Assembly (NCBI GenBank): GCA_018828825.1
Contig: JAHJUV010000002.1
Location: 1-16,990, forward strand
Direction: 5' to 3'
Source: Planctomycetota bacterium
Lineage (GTDB): Bacteria; Planctomycetota; Phycisphaerae; Sedimentisphaerales; UBA12454
Length of the DNA: 16,990 nt
Positions 1 to 6,775 of the stretch are shown piece after piece. Position numbers and translations under genes: made by a program. A model generated the notes under the pieces. It searched no databases, was not told the DNA's origin, and was given only the letters and a program-made list of their open reading frames with translations. Position 1 is the first letter of the stretch. Each line of letters begins with the position of its first letter.

Positions 1-1
1 G

Positions 2-601
2 CTGAAGATTACGCCGATAGGTAAAGTAACGGATTATTCGAGTCTTGAGTCTCTGATTAAAGAACTCGGCCAAAAGGCCTTTGGCGGGGATAGGAAAAGA
101 AGCAGGATAAAAGACCCCGATATGATTATGGATTTTGTCGCGACGCAATGGAGCATCTGGGATTCGGTGTCGAGTATCAAAAAACCGCTGAAAGGCCTGA
201 AAAAGAACCGCAAATGGGACTCGAAACTTCTGGCACCTATGCCGTTTGTCTCGAAGGTTGGCAGAGATGTTGAATATAAGCTTGCAGATGTCGTCGACGA
301 CAATGGCGTTTCTCTTGCTTTGATAACAAGCAATTATAAATTAAGCAAATTGCCGCTGAAAGAAGTACCGCTTCCTTACAGCGGTTCGTTTCAGATGAGA
401 GGGACATTCGGTTTTTTGCAGGGCTATAAGGTGCTTTCTATCGAAGGTACGGGCTGGCAGCTTTACGATATCGAAAAAGGTCTTATTAAAAGCGACACCC
501 AGCAGTATAAAGCCGAGGTTACGGCATCTATTTTCGGTCTGGGCGGTGTTGAACCGAATATAGAAATCAACCAGATGATTACAACGACTCTTATTGAATA
601 A
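2..601 (+). CDS. C-terminal part of an unrecognised protein (5' end outside window)
   Basis: The reading frame is open from base 2 without a stop to TAA at 599-601, giving 199 residues; the ATG at 122 is internal to a longer gene. I do not recognise the protein with certainty. The last ~100 residues look beta-rich: FQMRGTFGFLQGYKVLSIEGTGW, quoted here only through its key residues G-F-L-Q-G and G-T-G-W, leads to LYDIEKGLIKSDTQQYK and then alternating polar and hydrophobic residues. The pattern 'Y/FD-x-x-KGxxxSD' in a beta-repeat recalls the DUF6263-type proteins seen in planctomycetes and Bacteroidetes, but this is a resemblance by eye. No catalytic motif or membrane segment is visible in the part present, and any signal peptide would lie upstream. 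It ends four bases before the Shine-Dalgarno sequence of the HIT gene, so co-transcription is plausible. Confidence 0.6.
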   Translation: MKITPIGKVTDYSSLESLIKELGQKAFGGDRKRSRIKDPDMIMDFVATQWSIWDSVSSIKKPLKGLKKNRKWDSKLLAPMPFVSKVGRDVEYKLADVVDDNGVSLALITSNYKLSKLPLKEVPLPYSGSFQMRGTFGFLQGYKVLSIEGTGWQLYDIEKGLIKSDTQQYKAEVTASIFGLGGVEPNIEINQMITTTLIE

Positions 602-604
602 GAC

Positions 605-610
605 AGGAGG
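605..610 (+). promoter_or_regulatory. Strong Shine-Dalgarno for the TTG-started HIT gene
   Basis: AGGAGG lies nine bases before TTG at 620. It is the best ribosome binding site in the left part of the window and settles the TTG start, since the reading frame has no ATG before the conserved LWAPWR motif. Confidence 0.75.
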
Positions 611-619
611 GCTGCCCGG

Positions 620-1129
620 TTGGAAAGAAAAAATCTTTGGGCGCCGTGGAGGATAGGATATATTAAGGGGCTGAGCGAAAAACGCGATTGTTTTATCTGC
701 GATAATGTAAAAAATCCGGCCGGTGACAGCGACAATTTTGTGCTGTGGCGGACGGAGCTAAGTCTTGTAATGCTTAATAAATTTCCCTATAACAACGGAC
801 ATCTGCTTTTGGCTCCCATCAGGCATATCGGGGAACTTGAAAAATTGAACGATAGCGAGATGCTCGAACTTACAAAACTTATAGCGGCATCACAGAAAGC
901 TCTGACGGCGGTGATAAAACCGCACGGCTTTAATGTGGGAATGAACTTCGGCAGATGTGCCGGGGCAGGACTGCCGGAGCATTTGCATATCCATATTGTT
1001 CCAAGATGGGACGGCGATACCAACTTTATGGATGTTTGTGCCGGCACCGATATAATAAGCCAGGGGATGAAGGATTTATACGAACAGCTTAAAAACGCAA
1101 GCGCAGAAAATAATCTGCCGGGCCTTTGA
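620..1129 (+). CDS. HIT-family nucleotide hydrolase/phosphorylase (Ap4A phosphorylase-like)
   Basis: 169 residues, the usual length for this HIT branch. The HIT active-site motif H121-L-H123-I-H125 is followed by VPRWDGDTNFM, and FPYNNGHLLLAP (55-66) is the conserved nucleotide-binding strand. The N-terminal LWAPWR (6-11) and C24-x2-C27 are typical of the branch that includes mycobacterial Rv2613c, characterised as a diadenosine tetraphosphate phosphorylase. Family knowledge gives cleavage of Ap4A-like dinucleotides or nucleoside monophosphate derivatives through a His-AMP intermediate in the cytoplasm; the exact substrate cannot be read from sequence. The C-C pair with nearby His residues suggests a structural zinc site. 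It starts at TTG, supported by AGGAGG at 605-610. Its stop (1127-1129) is two bases from the dgt ATG, so the two are probably translated from one mRNA. Confidence 0.9.
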   Translation: MERKNLWAPWRIGYIKGLSEKRDCFICDNVKNPAGDSDNFVLWRTELSLVMLNKFPYNNGHLLLAPIRHIGELEKLNDSEMLELTKLIAASQKALTAVIKPHGFNVGMNFGRCAGAGLPEHLHIHIVPRWDGDTNFMDVCAGTDIISQGMKDLYEQLKNASAENNLPGL

Positions 1130-1131
1130 TT

Positions 1132-2223
1132 ATGGCTGATTTTTTACAATCTTACGCAGTCAGCGAATCGAACAGCAGGGGCAGAAAATGTCCCGAACCG
1201 GGGCACGCTTACCGGATGCCGTTCGAGCGAGACAGGGACAGGATAATCCACACATCGGCGTTCAGACGGCTCGAAGGCAAGACGCAGGTTTTCATACCGC
1301 AGACAAACGACCAGTACCGCACCCGCCTTACGCACAGCATAGAAGTAGCACAAATCGGCAGAACAATTGCGAAATCGCTCAGCGTTAACGAGGCGCTGAC
1401 CGAGGCCGTTTGCCTTGCCCACGATTTGGGACACAGCCCGTTCGGACACAGCGGCGAGACGGCACTTAATGAGATTATGAAAAATTTCGGGGGGTTCGAG
1501 CATAATGGCCAGACACTGCGGATAGTCGATTTGCTCGAAAGGCCTTATCCGGATTTTGCGGGGCTGAATTTGATGTACGAGACGAGACTTGCACTTGCGA
1601 AACATAAAACCGCTTACGACAGTCCGCAAAAACGAAGCTTTACTGAGAAGAACTGCTCGCTCGAAGGCCAGATTGCCGACCTTGCCGACAGGATAGCTTA
1701 TAACTGCCACGACCTTGAAGACGGACTGCGGGCAAATCTGCTGAATTACAAGATGATTATGGATGTTCGGCTCTGCGCACAGGCCGCCGAGCGTTGCCAG
1801 GCCGATGAAATCAGCGACAGTATAATCAGGAATACCCGAATCGCAAAAACCATTATCGATATGCTTGTCGGCGACTGTATCGAAACGAGCAGGAGTGCAA
1901 TTATTACCGCTGGTTTGGAGAATTTGCAGCAGGTTTTGAACGACGACAGGAATTTTATAACCTTGAGCGATGACGCCGAGCAAGGCCTTGGTGAATTGGA
2001 GAAGTTTTTGCACAAAAATATGTATGAAAATCCGAAAGTAAAAGCTGTTTCGGGTCAGGCGGCGGGCTGGCTTGAGAAGATATTTAATAAATTCAGGAAC
2101 AATCCCAAACTGATGCCGAGATTTTATCAGAATCTTGCCGGCGAGTTTGGCCTTGAAAGAACCGTCTGCGATTACATTTCCGGTATGACGGACTGGTATT
2201 GTCTGGAGATAATAAAGGATTGA
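1132..2223 (+). CDS. dgt: Deoxyguanosinetriphosphate triphosphohydrolase-like protein (HD superfamily dNTPase)
   Basis: 363 residues from ATG 1132. A TTG six bases upstream (1126) would overlap the HIT stop codon and is less likely. The HD metal site is clear: H68 in RLTHSIEVAQ, H97-D98 in CLAHDLGHSPFGHSGE (94-109), and an Asp in the IADLADRIAYNCHDLEDGL segment (181-199), with D186 the probable fourth ligand. The opening FERDRDRIIHTSAFRRLEGKTQVF pattern (key residues R34-D35-R36, H40-T41, F44-R45-R46-L47) is diagnostic of the dGTPase family. These enzymes remove tripolyphosphate from dNTPs, releasing deoxynucleoside, and help control dNTP pools. This is the shorter, ~360-380 residue class, not the ~500-residue E. 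coli type, so substrate range may be broad. It is packed between the HIT gene and pgpA (four bases), a small nucleotide and phospholipid housekeeping run. Confidence 0.93.
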   Translation: MADFLQSYAVSESNSRGRKCPEPGHAYRMPFERDRDRIIHTSAFRRLEGKTQVFIPQTNDQYRTRLTHSIEVAQIGRTIAKSLSVNEALTEAVCLAHDLGHSPFGHSGETALNEIMKNFGGFEHNGQTLRIVDLLERPYPDFAGLNLMYETRLALAKHKTAYDSPQKRSFTEKNCSLEGQIADLADRIAYNCHDLEDGLRANLLNYKMIMDVRLCAQAAERCQADEISDSIIRNTRIAKTIIDMLVGDCIETSRSAIITAGLENLQQVLNDDRNFITLSDDAEQGLGELEKFLHKNMYENPKVKAVSGQAAGWLEKIFNKFRNNPKLMPRFYQNLAGEFGLERTVCDYISGMTDWYCLEIIKD

Positions 2224-2227
2224 TTTT

Positions 2228-2722
2228 ATGAATGCAAAGAAACTTATTCTATCCTGTTTCGGCGTAGGTTTTTTGCCGATAGCGCCCGGTACATGGGCCA
2301 GTTTGCTGACGCTGCTTATTTTTCTGGTTATACATTATTTTTATCCTGTGCCGGTTATCAGCGGCTCGGCCGTTGTCATAATAATGATTGTGTCATCGGT
2401 TTTGTGCCTGCTTTTTGCCGGCGAGGCTGAGAAACAGTACGACGTTAAAGACCCCGGCTGGATAGTTATAGATGAAGTAGCGGGGCAGGCGATGGCGCTT
2501 TTGCCCGCGGCCATAACAAGCCAAAAGGTACTCGTATCCGCGGTCGGGGCGTTTGTGCTGTTCAGGATTTTTGACATTCTCAAGCCGCCGCCGATACGAG
2601 AAATCGAGCATCTCAGCGGCGGATTTGGTGTTCTTATCGACGATTTAGTCGCAGGAATTATGGCTGGAACGGTTCTATGTATAATTACGTTCCTTGTTAC
2701 ATTGGTGCAATTAAGTGATTGA
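2228..2722 (+). CDS. pgpA: Phosphatidylglycerophosphatase A
   Basis: 164 residues, normal for PgpA. The family motifs appear in order: G12-V-G-F-L-P-I-A-P-G-T-W (12-23), D75-P-G-W-I-V-I-D-E-V-A-G (75-86), F112-R-I-F-D-I-L-K-P (112-120) and G131-G-F-G-V-L-I-D-D-L-V-A-G (131-143). The acidic residues of the second and fourth motifs are the expected metal-binding and catalytic groups. Hydrophobic stretches at about 25-37, 47-64, 102-116 and 140-160 make it an integral inner-membrane protein. It dephosphorylates phosphatidylglycerol phosphate, the last step of phosphatidylglycerol synthesis, downstream of the CDP-diacylglycerol made by CdsA, also encoded in this window. It starts four bases after dgt. 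A candidate promoter overlaps its 3' end, so it is probably the last gene of the HIT-dgt-pgpA unit. Confidence 0.93.
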   Translation: MNAKKLILSCFGVGFLPIAPGTWASLLTLLIFLVIHYFYPVPVISGSAVVIIMIVSSVLCLLFAGEAEKQYDVKDPGWIVIDEVAGQAMALLPAAITSQKVLVSAVGAFVLFRIFDILKPPPIREIEHLSGGFGVLIDDLVAGIMAGTVLCIITFLVTLVQLSD

Positions 2723-2747
2723 TAAATCACCTCTTACAAAGTATCAT
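2719..2747 (+). promoter_or_regulatory. Candidate sigma70-type promoter for the 826-residue kinase-like gene
   Basis: TTGATA (2719-2724), a 17-base spacer, and TATCAT (2742-2747) each match the sigma70 consensus at five of six positions. It predicts a start near 2754 and a leader of about 27 bases before ATG 2781. The -35 box overlaps the pgpA stop codon. Based on sequence match only. Confidence 0.4.
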
Positions 2748-2780
2748 TCCGTAGAACTTTAAAACTATACAAGAGACTTT

Positions 2781-5261
2781 ATGGCCTTGGATTATAATAT
2801 AGAGTTTTGCAAAAGTTTAAATTCCCGCTATGAGCAGTTGGGTCTGTTCCGGCCCAAGTATCCCGGCAGATATGAGCCCGGGACCGAGCTTGTCTATGAT
2901 TTTGAGCCTGTCGGCGGTGGCGAGAAAGTCAAAGTAAAGTTGATTGTCGAGCATTTTGTCGGCGGCGGGTTCGCGGGGCAGGTTTACAAGGTAAAAATAC
3001 TCGAAATTGCCAAGCCTGAAGTTTGCCCGGAATTATCGGTTGGCAAGATTTGTGCGATAAAAATTCTCATCCCGCCATCAGGTTTCAGCAAACTGTTCCG
3101 TAATTTTCTTTACTGGGTCGGCTTTGGCGGGCCGTTTCAGCTTCAGGTCAATCCGGCAGCGGCAAAGGCGGGGGCGCTGTGGCAGAAATTTATCCGCAGG
3201 GCGGCTGGGATAAAATTCGGCTCCGCTGGGGGATGCCTTACGGCAGATGAAAGAAGCGTTGTCGATATTTATGGTACGTTTGTCGATAATCAAATGGGCA
3301 GTTGCGGCGAACTGAGCGAATGGATTGACGGGCGGACCTGGCGGCTGGAAGTCGACGACCATATTGGTTTGCTTAAAAAATGGCGGAAAGGGAAGAAGCT
3401 CAACACTGAAAAACTCGGCTCTCCTGAATACCGCACAAAACATATTTTTATGCACGAATTTGTGAAGCTGCTGCACGAAGTCGGCGCGCATGAATTCGCC
3501 AGGCAATACGAATGGACAACGCTGAAGAGCCAGCCGAACTGCCTTAAGCGTCTTGATACTGGAAACGAGCCGGAAAAGGGACTTGTGGCGGTGGATTTTC
3601 GGGCCGGACTGGCGCTGCTTCCATTTTTGCCGATGAGTCCGGGCGATATAAAACTTATCTGGCAGGGCCTGAATCGAGGCTCGCTGGTGCAGTTTGACAG
3701 GGGTGATTTAAATAAGCTGAAAAGCTATATCGACGACCATAAAGAACACTTCAGCGATATGCAGGATTTGTTTGATAAACTTACTGAGGCTGATGATATT
3801 TATAGAAATTCGATTCCTGATATAACGCACAATCATATTCGATTGCTGTCCAGCGGCAAATTGTGGTCAACTATTTTCAGTAGTGCAGTTATCGGCTGGA
3901 GAGTAAGGAATATCATCGATGAAAAAAGTTTTGAGAAATTACGCAACAGCAAATTCAAGACTTTTTTTTTCTTTTTGCTCGGTCTTTTGCCGATTTTGGG
4001 CTCCTGTTTTCGGAAATTCTGGTGTCACGAATATTGGCGAAAACACTACATCGGTATTTTGACCAGTGCGGGGTATTTCAAAAAGGCTCTCAACGGCAAA
4101 ATTATCGAACTGTCGATGTCCTGGTACAGGGCAGGGGCGATTTCTCAGGCAAAGGCAGAGAAATTTTTGCAGCAGCGGTGGCGGATTTTGTATCATCTGC
4201 CGTTTCTGCTTTTGGTCTTTCCATTTTTGCACAGGCTTTTGACGGATTGGCAGTTCGCGAAGGAAAAACTTTATTATTTAACGGTAAGGCCGGTCAGGCT
4301 GTATTTTAACGCCGAGCTTCGCAAGCAATGGCTCGGTGATATGGTCGAGCAGGGGCAGAAAAAACATATTCTCGCCGATGAAGATGCGCAGACAATTCTG
4401 TCTCAAATTAATGAGCCTTTTATCGACAAGTATCTAAAGAGCCTTGCGGTTCACATTTGTACGTTGCCCGTAACGCAGATTGTTTCGGTTGCGATTGCGG
4501 TTATTTACTGGCTTACGCATCGGAGCGACCCAAATGCATGGGCAGTTGGGTTGGGTATTATCGCAATCTTTCAGGTGGTTCCGATTTCGCCCGGCTCGCT
4601 TACCCGCGGCTTATATGTCGTTTATATGGTTATAAAGGACAGAAGTTTCAAGGATTATAATATTGCGGTCTTTTTGGGATTTTTTAAATATGTCGGCTAT
4701 CTTGCGTTTCCGATACAGATGACATACCGCTATCCTGCGCTTGCGAGATTTATGGCGGCGCACTGGGCGACCGATGCGGTGCATATTGTGCCGGTCTTCG
4801 GAGAAAGAGGCGCGTTGCTCGAACATGCAATTTTCTGTATTTTTTATAATTGGCCGCTGACAATCCGCAGGCGTATGCAGGCAAGGGCGGCGCTTCGCGA
4901 AAAACTGACGGTGCGATATTGGCACATACTGCCGATTGCTATTGCCGCTGTGATGGTGCTGAAGTTTTTTGTGCAATGGCATTTTAATACCGCTGTCATT
5001 TTAATTTCTCTTATCGGAGGCGCATTGACGACAATTTACTGCGGCAAGGCGGGGCTCTTGAAAAGATTTACCACTGCTGCTGCAGGCGGCTTTTTTACGG
5101 CAATTGTTTATACACTTTTGGGTGTTATTATGAACGGCGAACCCGCCACTGATATAATTATTTCCGCAATTTGGCGATGTTTCGGATTCACGATAGTATC
5201 GATTATTGGAGCAATTTTTACCGAAATGTTACTTCCGGATGTCGAAAACCGTTTAAATTAA
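2781..5261 (+). CDS. Kinase-like domain fused to a multi-spanning membrane domain, function unknown
   Basis: 826 residues from ATG 2781. The N-terminal half resembles a protein kinase fold: glycine-rich loop G61-G-G-F-A-G-Q-V-Y followed by V-K, a VAIK-like A92-I-K94-I-L, and V271-D272-F273-R-A-G in the place of DFG. Where the catalytic loop (D-L-K-x-x-N) should be, the sequence reads T247-L-K-S-Q-P-N253, so the usual catalytic Asp seems to be Thr. Activity is therefore doubtful, or the family uses another base. The C-terminal ~440 residues hold hydrophobic segments at about 393-410, 470-487, 558-578, 586-602, 628-646, 715-732, 736-755, 765-785 and 795-817. A conserved-looking P601-I-S-P-G-S-L-T-R-G lies between two of them. 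It is a predicted membrane protein with the kinase-like domain presumably cytoplasmic. I do not recognise a named family; UbiB/ABC1 was considered, but its KxGQ and ExD signatures are not seen. It stands alone, with its own candidate promoter and a 181-base gap after it. Confidence 0.7.
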   Translation: MALDYNIEFCKSLNSRYEQLGLFRPKYPGRYEPGTELVYDFEPVGGGEKVKVKLIVEHFVGGGFAGQVYKVKILEIAKPEVCPELSVGKICAIKILIPPSGFSKLFRNFLYWVGFGGPFQLQVNPAAAKAGALWQKFIRRAAGIKFGSAGGCLTADERSVVDIYGTFVDNQMGSCGELSEWIDGRTWRLEVDDHIGLLKKWRKGKKLNTEKLGSPEYRTKHIFMHEFVKLLHEVGAHEFARQYEWTTLKSQPNCLKRLDTGNEPEKGLVAVDFRAGLALLPFLPMSPGDIKLIWQGLNRGSLVQFDRGDLNKLKSYIDDHKEHFSDMQDLFDKLTEADDIYRNSIPDITHNHIRLLSSGKLWSTIFSSAVIGWRVRNIIDEKSFEKLRNSKFKTFFFFLLGLLPILGSCFRKFWCHEYWRKHYIGILTSAGYFKKALNGKIIELSMSWYRAGAISQAKAEKFLQQRWRILYHLPFLLLVFPFLHRLLTDWQFAKEKLYYLTVRPVRLYFNAELRKQWLGDMVEQGQKKHILADEDAQTILSQINEPFIDKYLKSLAVHICTLPVTQIVSVAIAVIYWLTHRSDPNAWAVGLGIIAIFQVVPISPGSLTRGLYVVYMVIKDRSFKDYNIAVFLGFFKYVGYLAFPIQMTYRYPALARFMAAHWATDAVHIVPVFGERGALLEHAIFCIFYNWPLTIRRRMQARAALREKLTVRYWHILPIAIAAVMVLKFFVQWHFNTAVILISLIGGALTTIYCGKAGLLKRFTTAAAGGFFTAIVYTLLGVIMNGEPATDIIISAIWRCFGFTIVSIIGAIFTEMLLPDVENRLN

Positions 5262-5336
5262 AAGGGTTACGAATTTTATTTGTTTTTATCGGGCTTTTAT
5301 GGGAGAATACCGCCGAAATGAGTTTTATGGAGTGAG

Positions 5337-5433
5337 TCCCGTTAGAAAATTGCAGGCCGATAGAAAGCCTTGTATCGCAGTATTTTCTAACAGGATTTAC
5401 CGGTAGCTGTTTATTGTCGTTTTTCTAACGGGA
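5337..5433 (+). repeat. Three-copy inverted/direct repeat forming two alternative hairpins before a start codon
   Basis: Site A TCCCGTTAGAAAA (5337-5349) is a perfect 13-base inverted match to site C TTTTCTAACGGGA (5421-5433). A extended by one base (5337-5350) also pairs with site B ATTTTCTAACAGGA (5382-5395) at 13 of 14 positions. B and C are direct repeats 38 bases apart, TTTTCTAACRGGAT. A can pair with only one of B or C at a time. C contains the GGGA that lies nine bases before ATG 5443, so the A:C stem would hide part of the ribosome binding region, while A:B would leave it free. It could equally be a set of protein-binding half-sites in DNA. The rest of 5262-5442 shows nothing further that I can support. 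Confidence 0.7.
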
Positions 5434-5442
5434 TGAGGCTTT

Positions 5443-6192
5443 ATGTCGATTAGTTACAATTCATTTTGTGACGATTTTTACGTTGATATGTATATAAACA
5501 CGCGGTTTGATCTGCCTTCGGACAGGGACATCCTGCTTACCTTTTTCGAAAGAATTAAAAAGCAGTTTCCATCAATGGCCACCCTTGGCAGAGACGGCAC
5601 CGAGTTCTGTCTCGATGAAGACCCCAAGTCGGAACCGAACCGCTGGGCGAGTGTGGATGTCGATCGTCTGGGCGCAGGCTGTGTCAGTCCGGAATCTTTC
5701 CAACAGGCATTTGAACTGCCGAAGTTTGTAATCGAGCTTATTCCTTATATGCTCGGCATCCGCAGTCTGGATATCGAGTCGCTGGACTTGACTTTCGGAA
5801 TGGATTTTGATTACGCGTGCAATCATAATGAGATAATCGCCGAGGCGCTTTTTGGCGGTTCTTCTTTTTCGAAGGTTTTCGGTATATCCGGTTCCGGACC
5901 GCTGAATCTTTCGCCTTCTGTAATACTTGCTCTTGATGACGACTGTTCTACAAGGGCGAGACTCGCCGTTGAGGCCAGAACCAATGAGGATGAGATGCGA
6001 AGCGGAAAATTTGACTCCGACAAGCCCATAAGTATGTATCTGACGGTTAGGCAGTATCCGCAGGCCGGACAGAATTTCGAGATGATTCCTGTTTTTAACA
6101 AGCTTTGCGGGCTGGCGGTCGAGATTATGGATGAAAAAGTGGTGCCGAACATTGTTATGCCTCTTACTAATGCGATAGCGCACAGAAGATAA
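5443..6192 (+). CDS. Conserved protein of unknown function, planctomycete-type
   Basis: 249 residues, no signal peptide or membrane segment, so probably cytoplasmic. I do not know its function. The sequence resembles a family of uncharacterised proteins of similar length that I associate with Planctomycetota. Likely conserved blocks: LPSDRDILLTFFERIKKQFP (24-43), N66-R-W-A-S-V-D, a central L115-D-L-x-F-G-M-D-F-D-Y with N127-H-N-E-I-I-A-E-A-L (127-136), L164-D-D-D-C then R173-L-A-V-E-A-R-T-N (173-181), and Y199-L-T-V-R-Q-Y (199-205). The alternation of acidic strands with helices gives no recognisable catalytic motif. ATG 5443 is preceded by GGGA (5430-5433) and GAGG (5435-5438). The GGGA lies inside the repeat described at 5337-5433, which suggests its expression is regulated. 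The next gene begins 38 bases later and is probably co-transcribed. Confidence 0.8.
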   Translation: MSISYNSFCDDFYVDMYINTRFDLPSDRDILLTFFERIKKQFPSMATLGRDGTEFCLDEDPKSEPNRWASVDVDRLGAGCVSPESFQQAFELPKFVIELIPYMLGIRSLDIESLDLTFGMDFDYACNHNEIIAEALFGGSSFSKVFGISGSGPLNLSPSVILALDDDCSTRARLAVEARTNEDEMRSGKFDSDKPISMYLTVRQYPQAGQNFEMIPVFNKLCGLAVEIMDEKVVPNIVMPLTNAIAHRR

Positions 6193-6230
6193 CAGAATTA
6201 CGGTTTTAAAGGATTTTTTGGAGGTTAGAT

Positions 6231-6692
6231 ATGGCTGTTGTTGCGCCGTTTAGTCAGTACAAAAAAACAAATCATAAAATTTACATCCTTATGCTGGTGG
6301 TTGCGGCCGCGTGGTTTGCTTATGATGGATATTTCAGCAGGAAATTCAAGGCCAAGCATACCAAAGACGGTGTTGCCGACTCTACCCTTGTTTTTCACCG
6401 CAAGGGCCCGCCTTATCTTTTGGCAGGGGCAGTGGTGATTGCGGTTTATTCGCTGATAGCAAGAAATAAAAAGATTGTAGCCGACGAGCAGGAGCTTGTC
6501 CTGAGCGCAAAGGAAAAAATCCCCTACAGCTCCATAGAAAGCATTAACAAAACAAATTACGACTCAAAGGGTTATTTTATTATTGCCTATAAAGATAGTG
6601 CCGGCAAAGAACTGCAAAAGAAGATAAGCAACCGAACTTTTGATAATCTTGATGCAGTTGTTGAATTACTTGTATCGAAAATCACCGGCTGA
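6231..6692 (+). CDS. Small membrane protein with two transmembrane segments and a PH-like tail
   Basis: 153 residues from ATG 6231, with GGAGG at 6220-6224 six bases upstream. Two hydrophobic segments are visible: about 17-34 (IYILMLVVAAAWFAYDGY) and 61-77 (PYLLAGAVVIAVYSLIA). Between them is a short basic and polar loop. After the second segment, residues 80-153 alternate strands and end in a helix: K81-I-V-A-D, L89-V-L, K96-I-P-Y-S-S-I-E-S-I, Y115-F-I-I-A-Y, then a C-terminal helix (137-150). This two-TM plus C-terminal arrangement is common in bacterial PH-domain (bPH) membrane proteins, where the segment 'I-x-Y-x-x-I-x-x-I' is typical. The function of those proteins is mostly unknown. The pair 5443-6192 and 6231-6692 may form one unit. 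Confidence 0.7.
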   Translation: MAVVAPFSQYKKTNHKIYILMLVVAAAWFAYDGYFSRKFKAKHTKDGVADSTLVFHRKGPPYLLAGAVVIAVYSLIARNKKIVADEQELVLSAKEKIPYSSIESINKTNYDSKGYFIIAYKDSAGKELQKKISNRTFDNLDAVVELLVSKITG

Positions 6693-6719
6693 GAAGTAAT
6701 TAGCGTTCATTTGTGCCTG

Positions 6720-6742
6720 CCCTCCGTAGCTTTAGCGGAGGG
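6720..6742 (+). repeat. GC-rich hairpin between the small membrane gene and purA
   Basis: CCCTCCG (6720-6726) pairs perfectly with CGGAGGG (6736-6742) around a nine-base loop, TAGCTTTAG. It follows the 6231-6692 stop by 27 bases. Twelve bases after the stem comes ATTTTTT, so it is not a textbook intrinsic terminator, but it could slow or end transcription, or be a short dispersed repeat. The purA ribosome binding site AAGGAA (6765-6770) lies beyond it. Confidence 0.5.
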
Positions 6743-6775
6743 GGGTTAATTCGTAATTTTTTATAAGGAATCGAT

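Noticed and set aside
1126..1131. TTG 1126 as start of dgt
   Set aside because: It overlaps the HIT stop codon and adds only two residues; ATG 1132 is the simpler choice.
1144..2013. 289-codon open frame on the minus strand opposite dgt
   Set aside because: Antisense to a gene with complete family motifs; no motif, no ribosome binding site, composition typical of a shadow frame.
3962..3970. T9 run inside the kinase-membrane gene, a possible phase-variation or slippage site
   Set aside because: It encodes a Phe-rich start of a membrane segment and the frame is intact on both sides; a single run of nine is not enough to claim switching.
6720..6745. Hairpin as an intrinsic terminator before purA
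   Set aside because: The T-rich stretch begins about 12 bases after the stem and not directly at it, so it is listed only as a hairpin.
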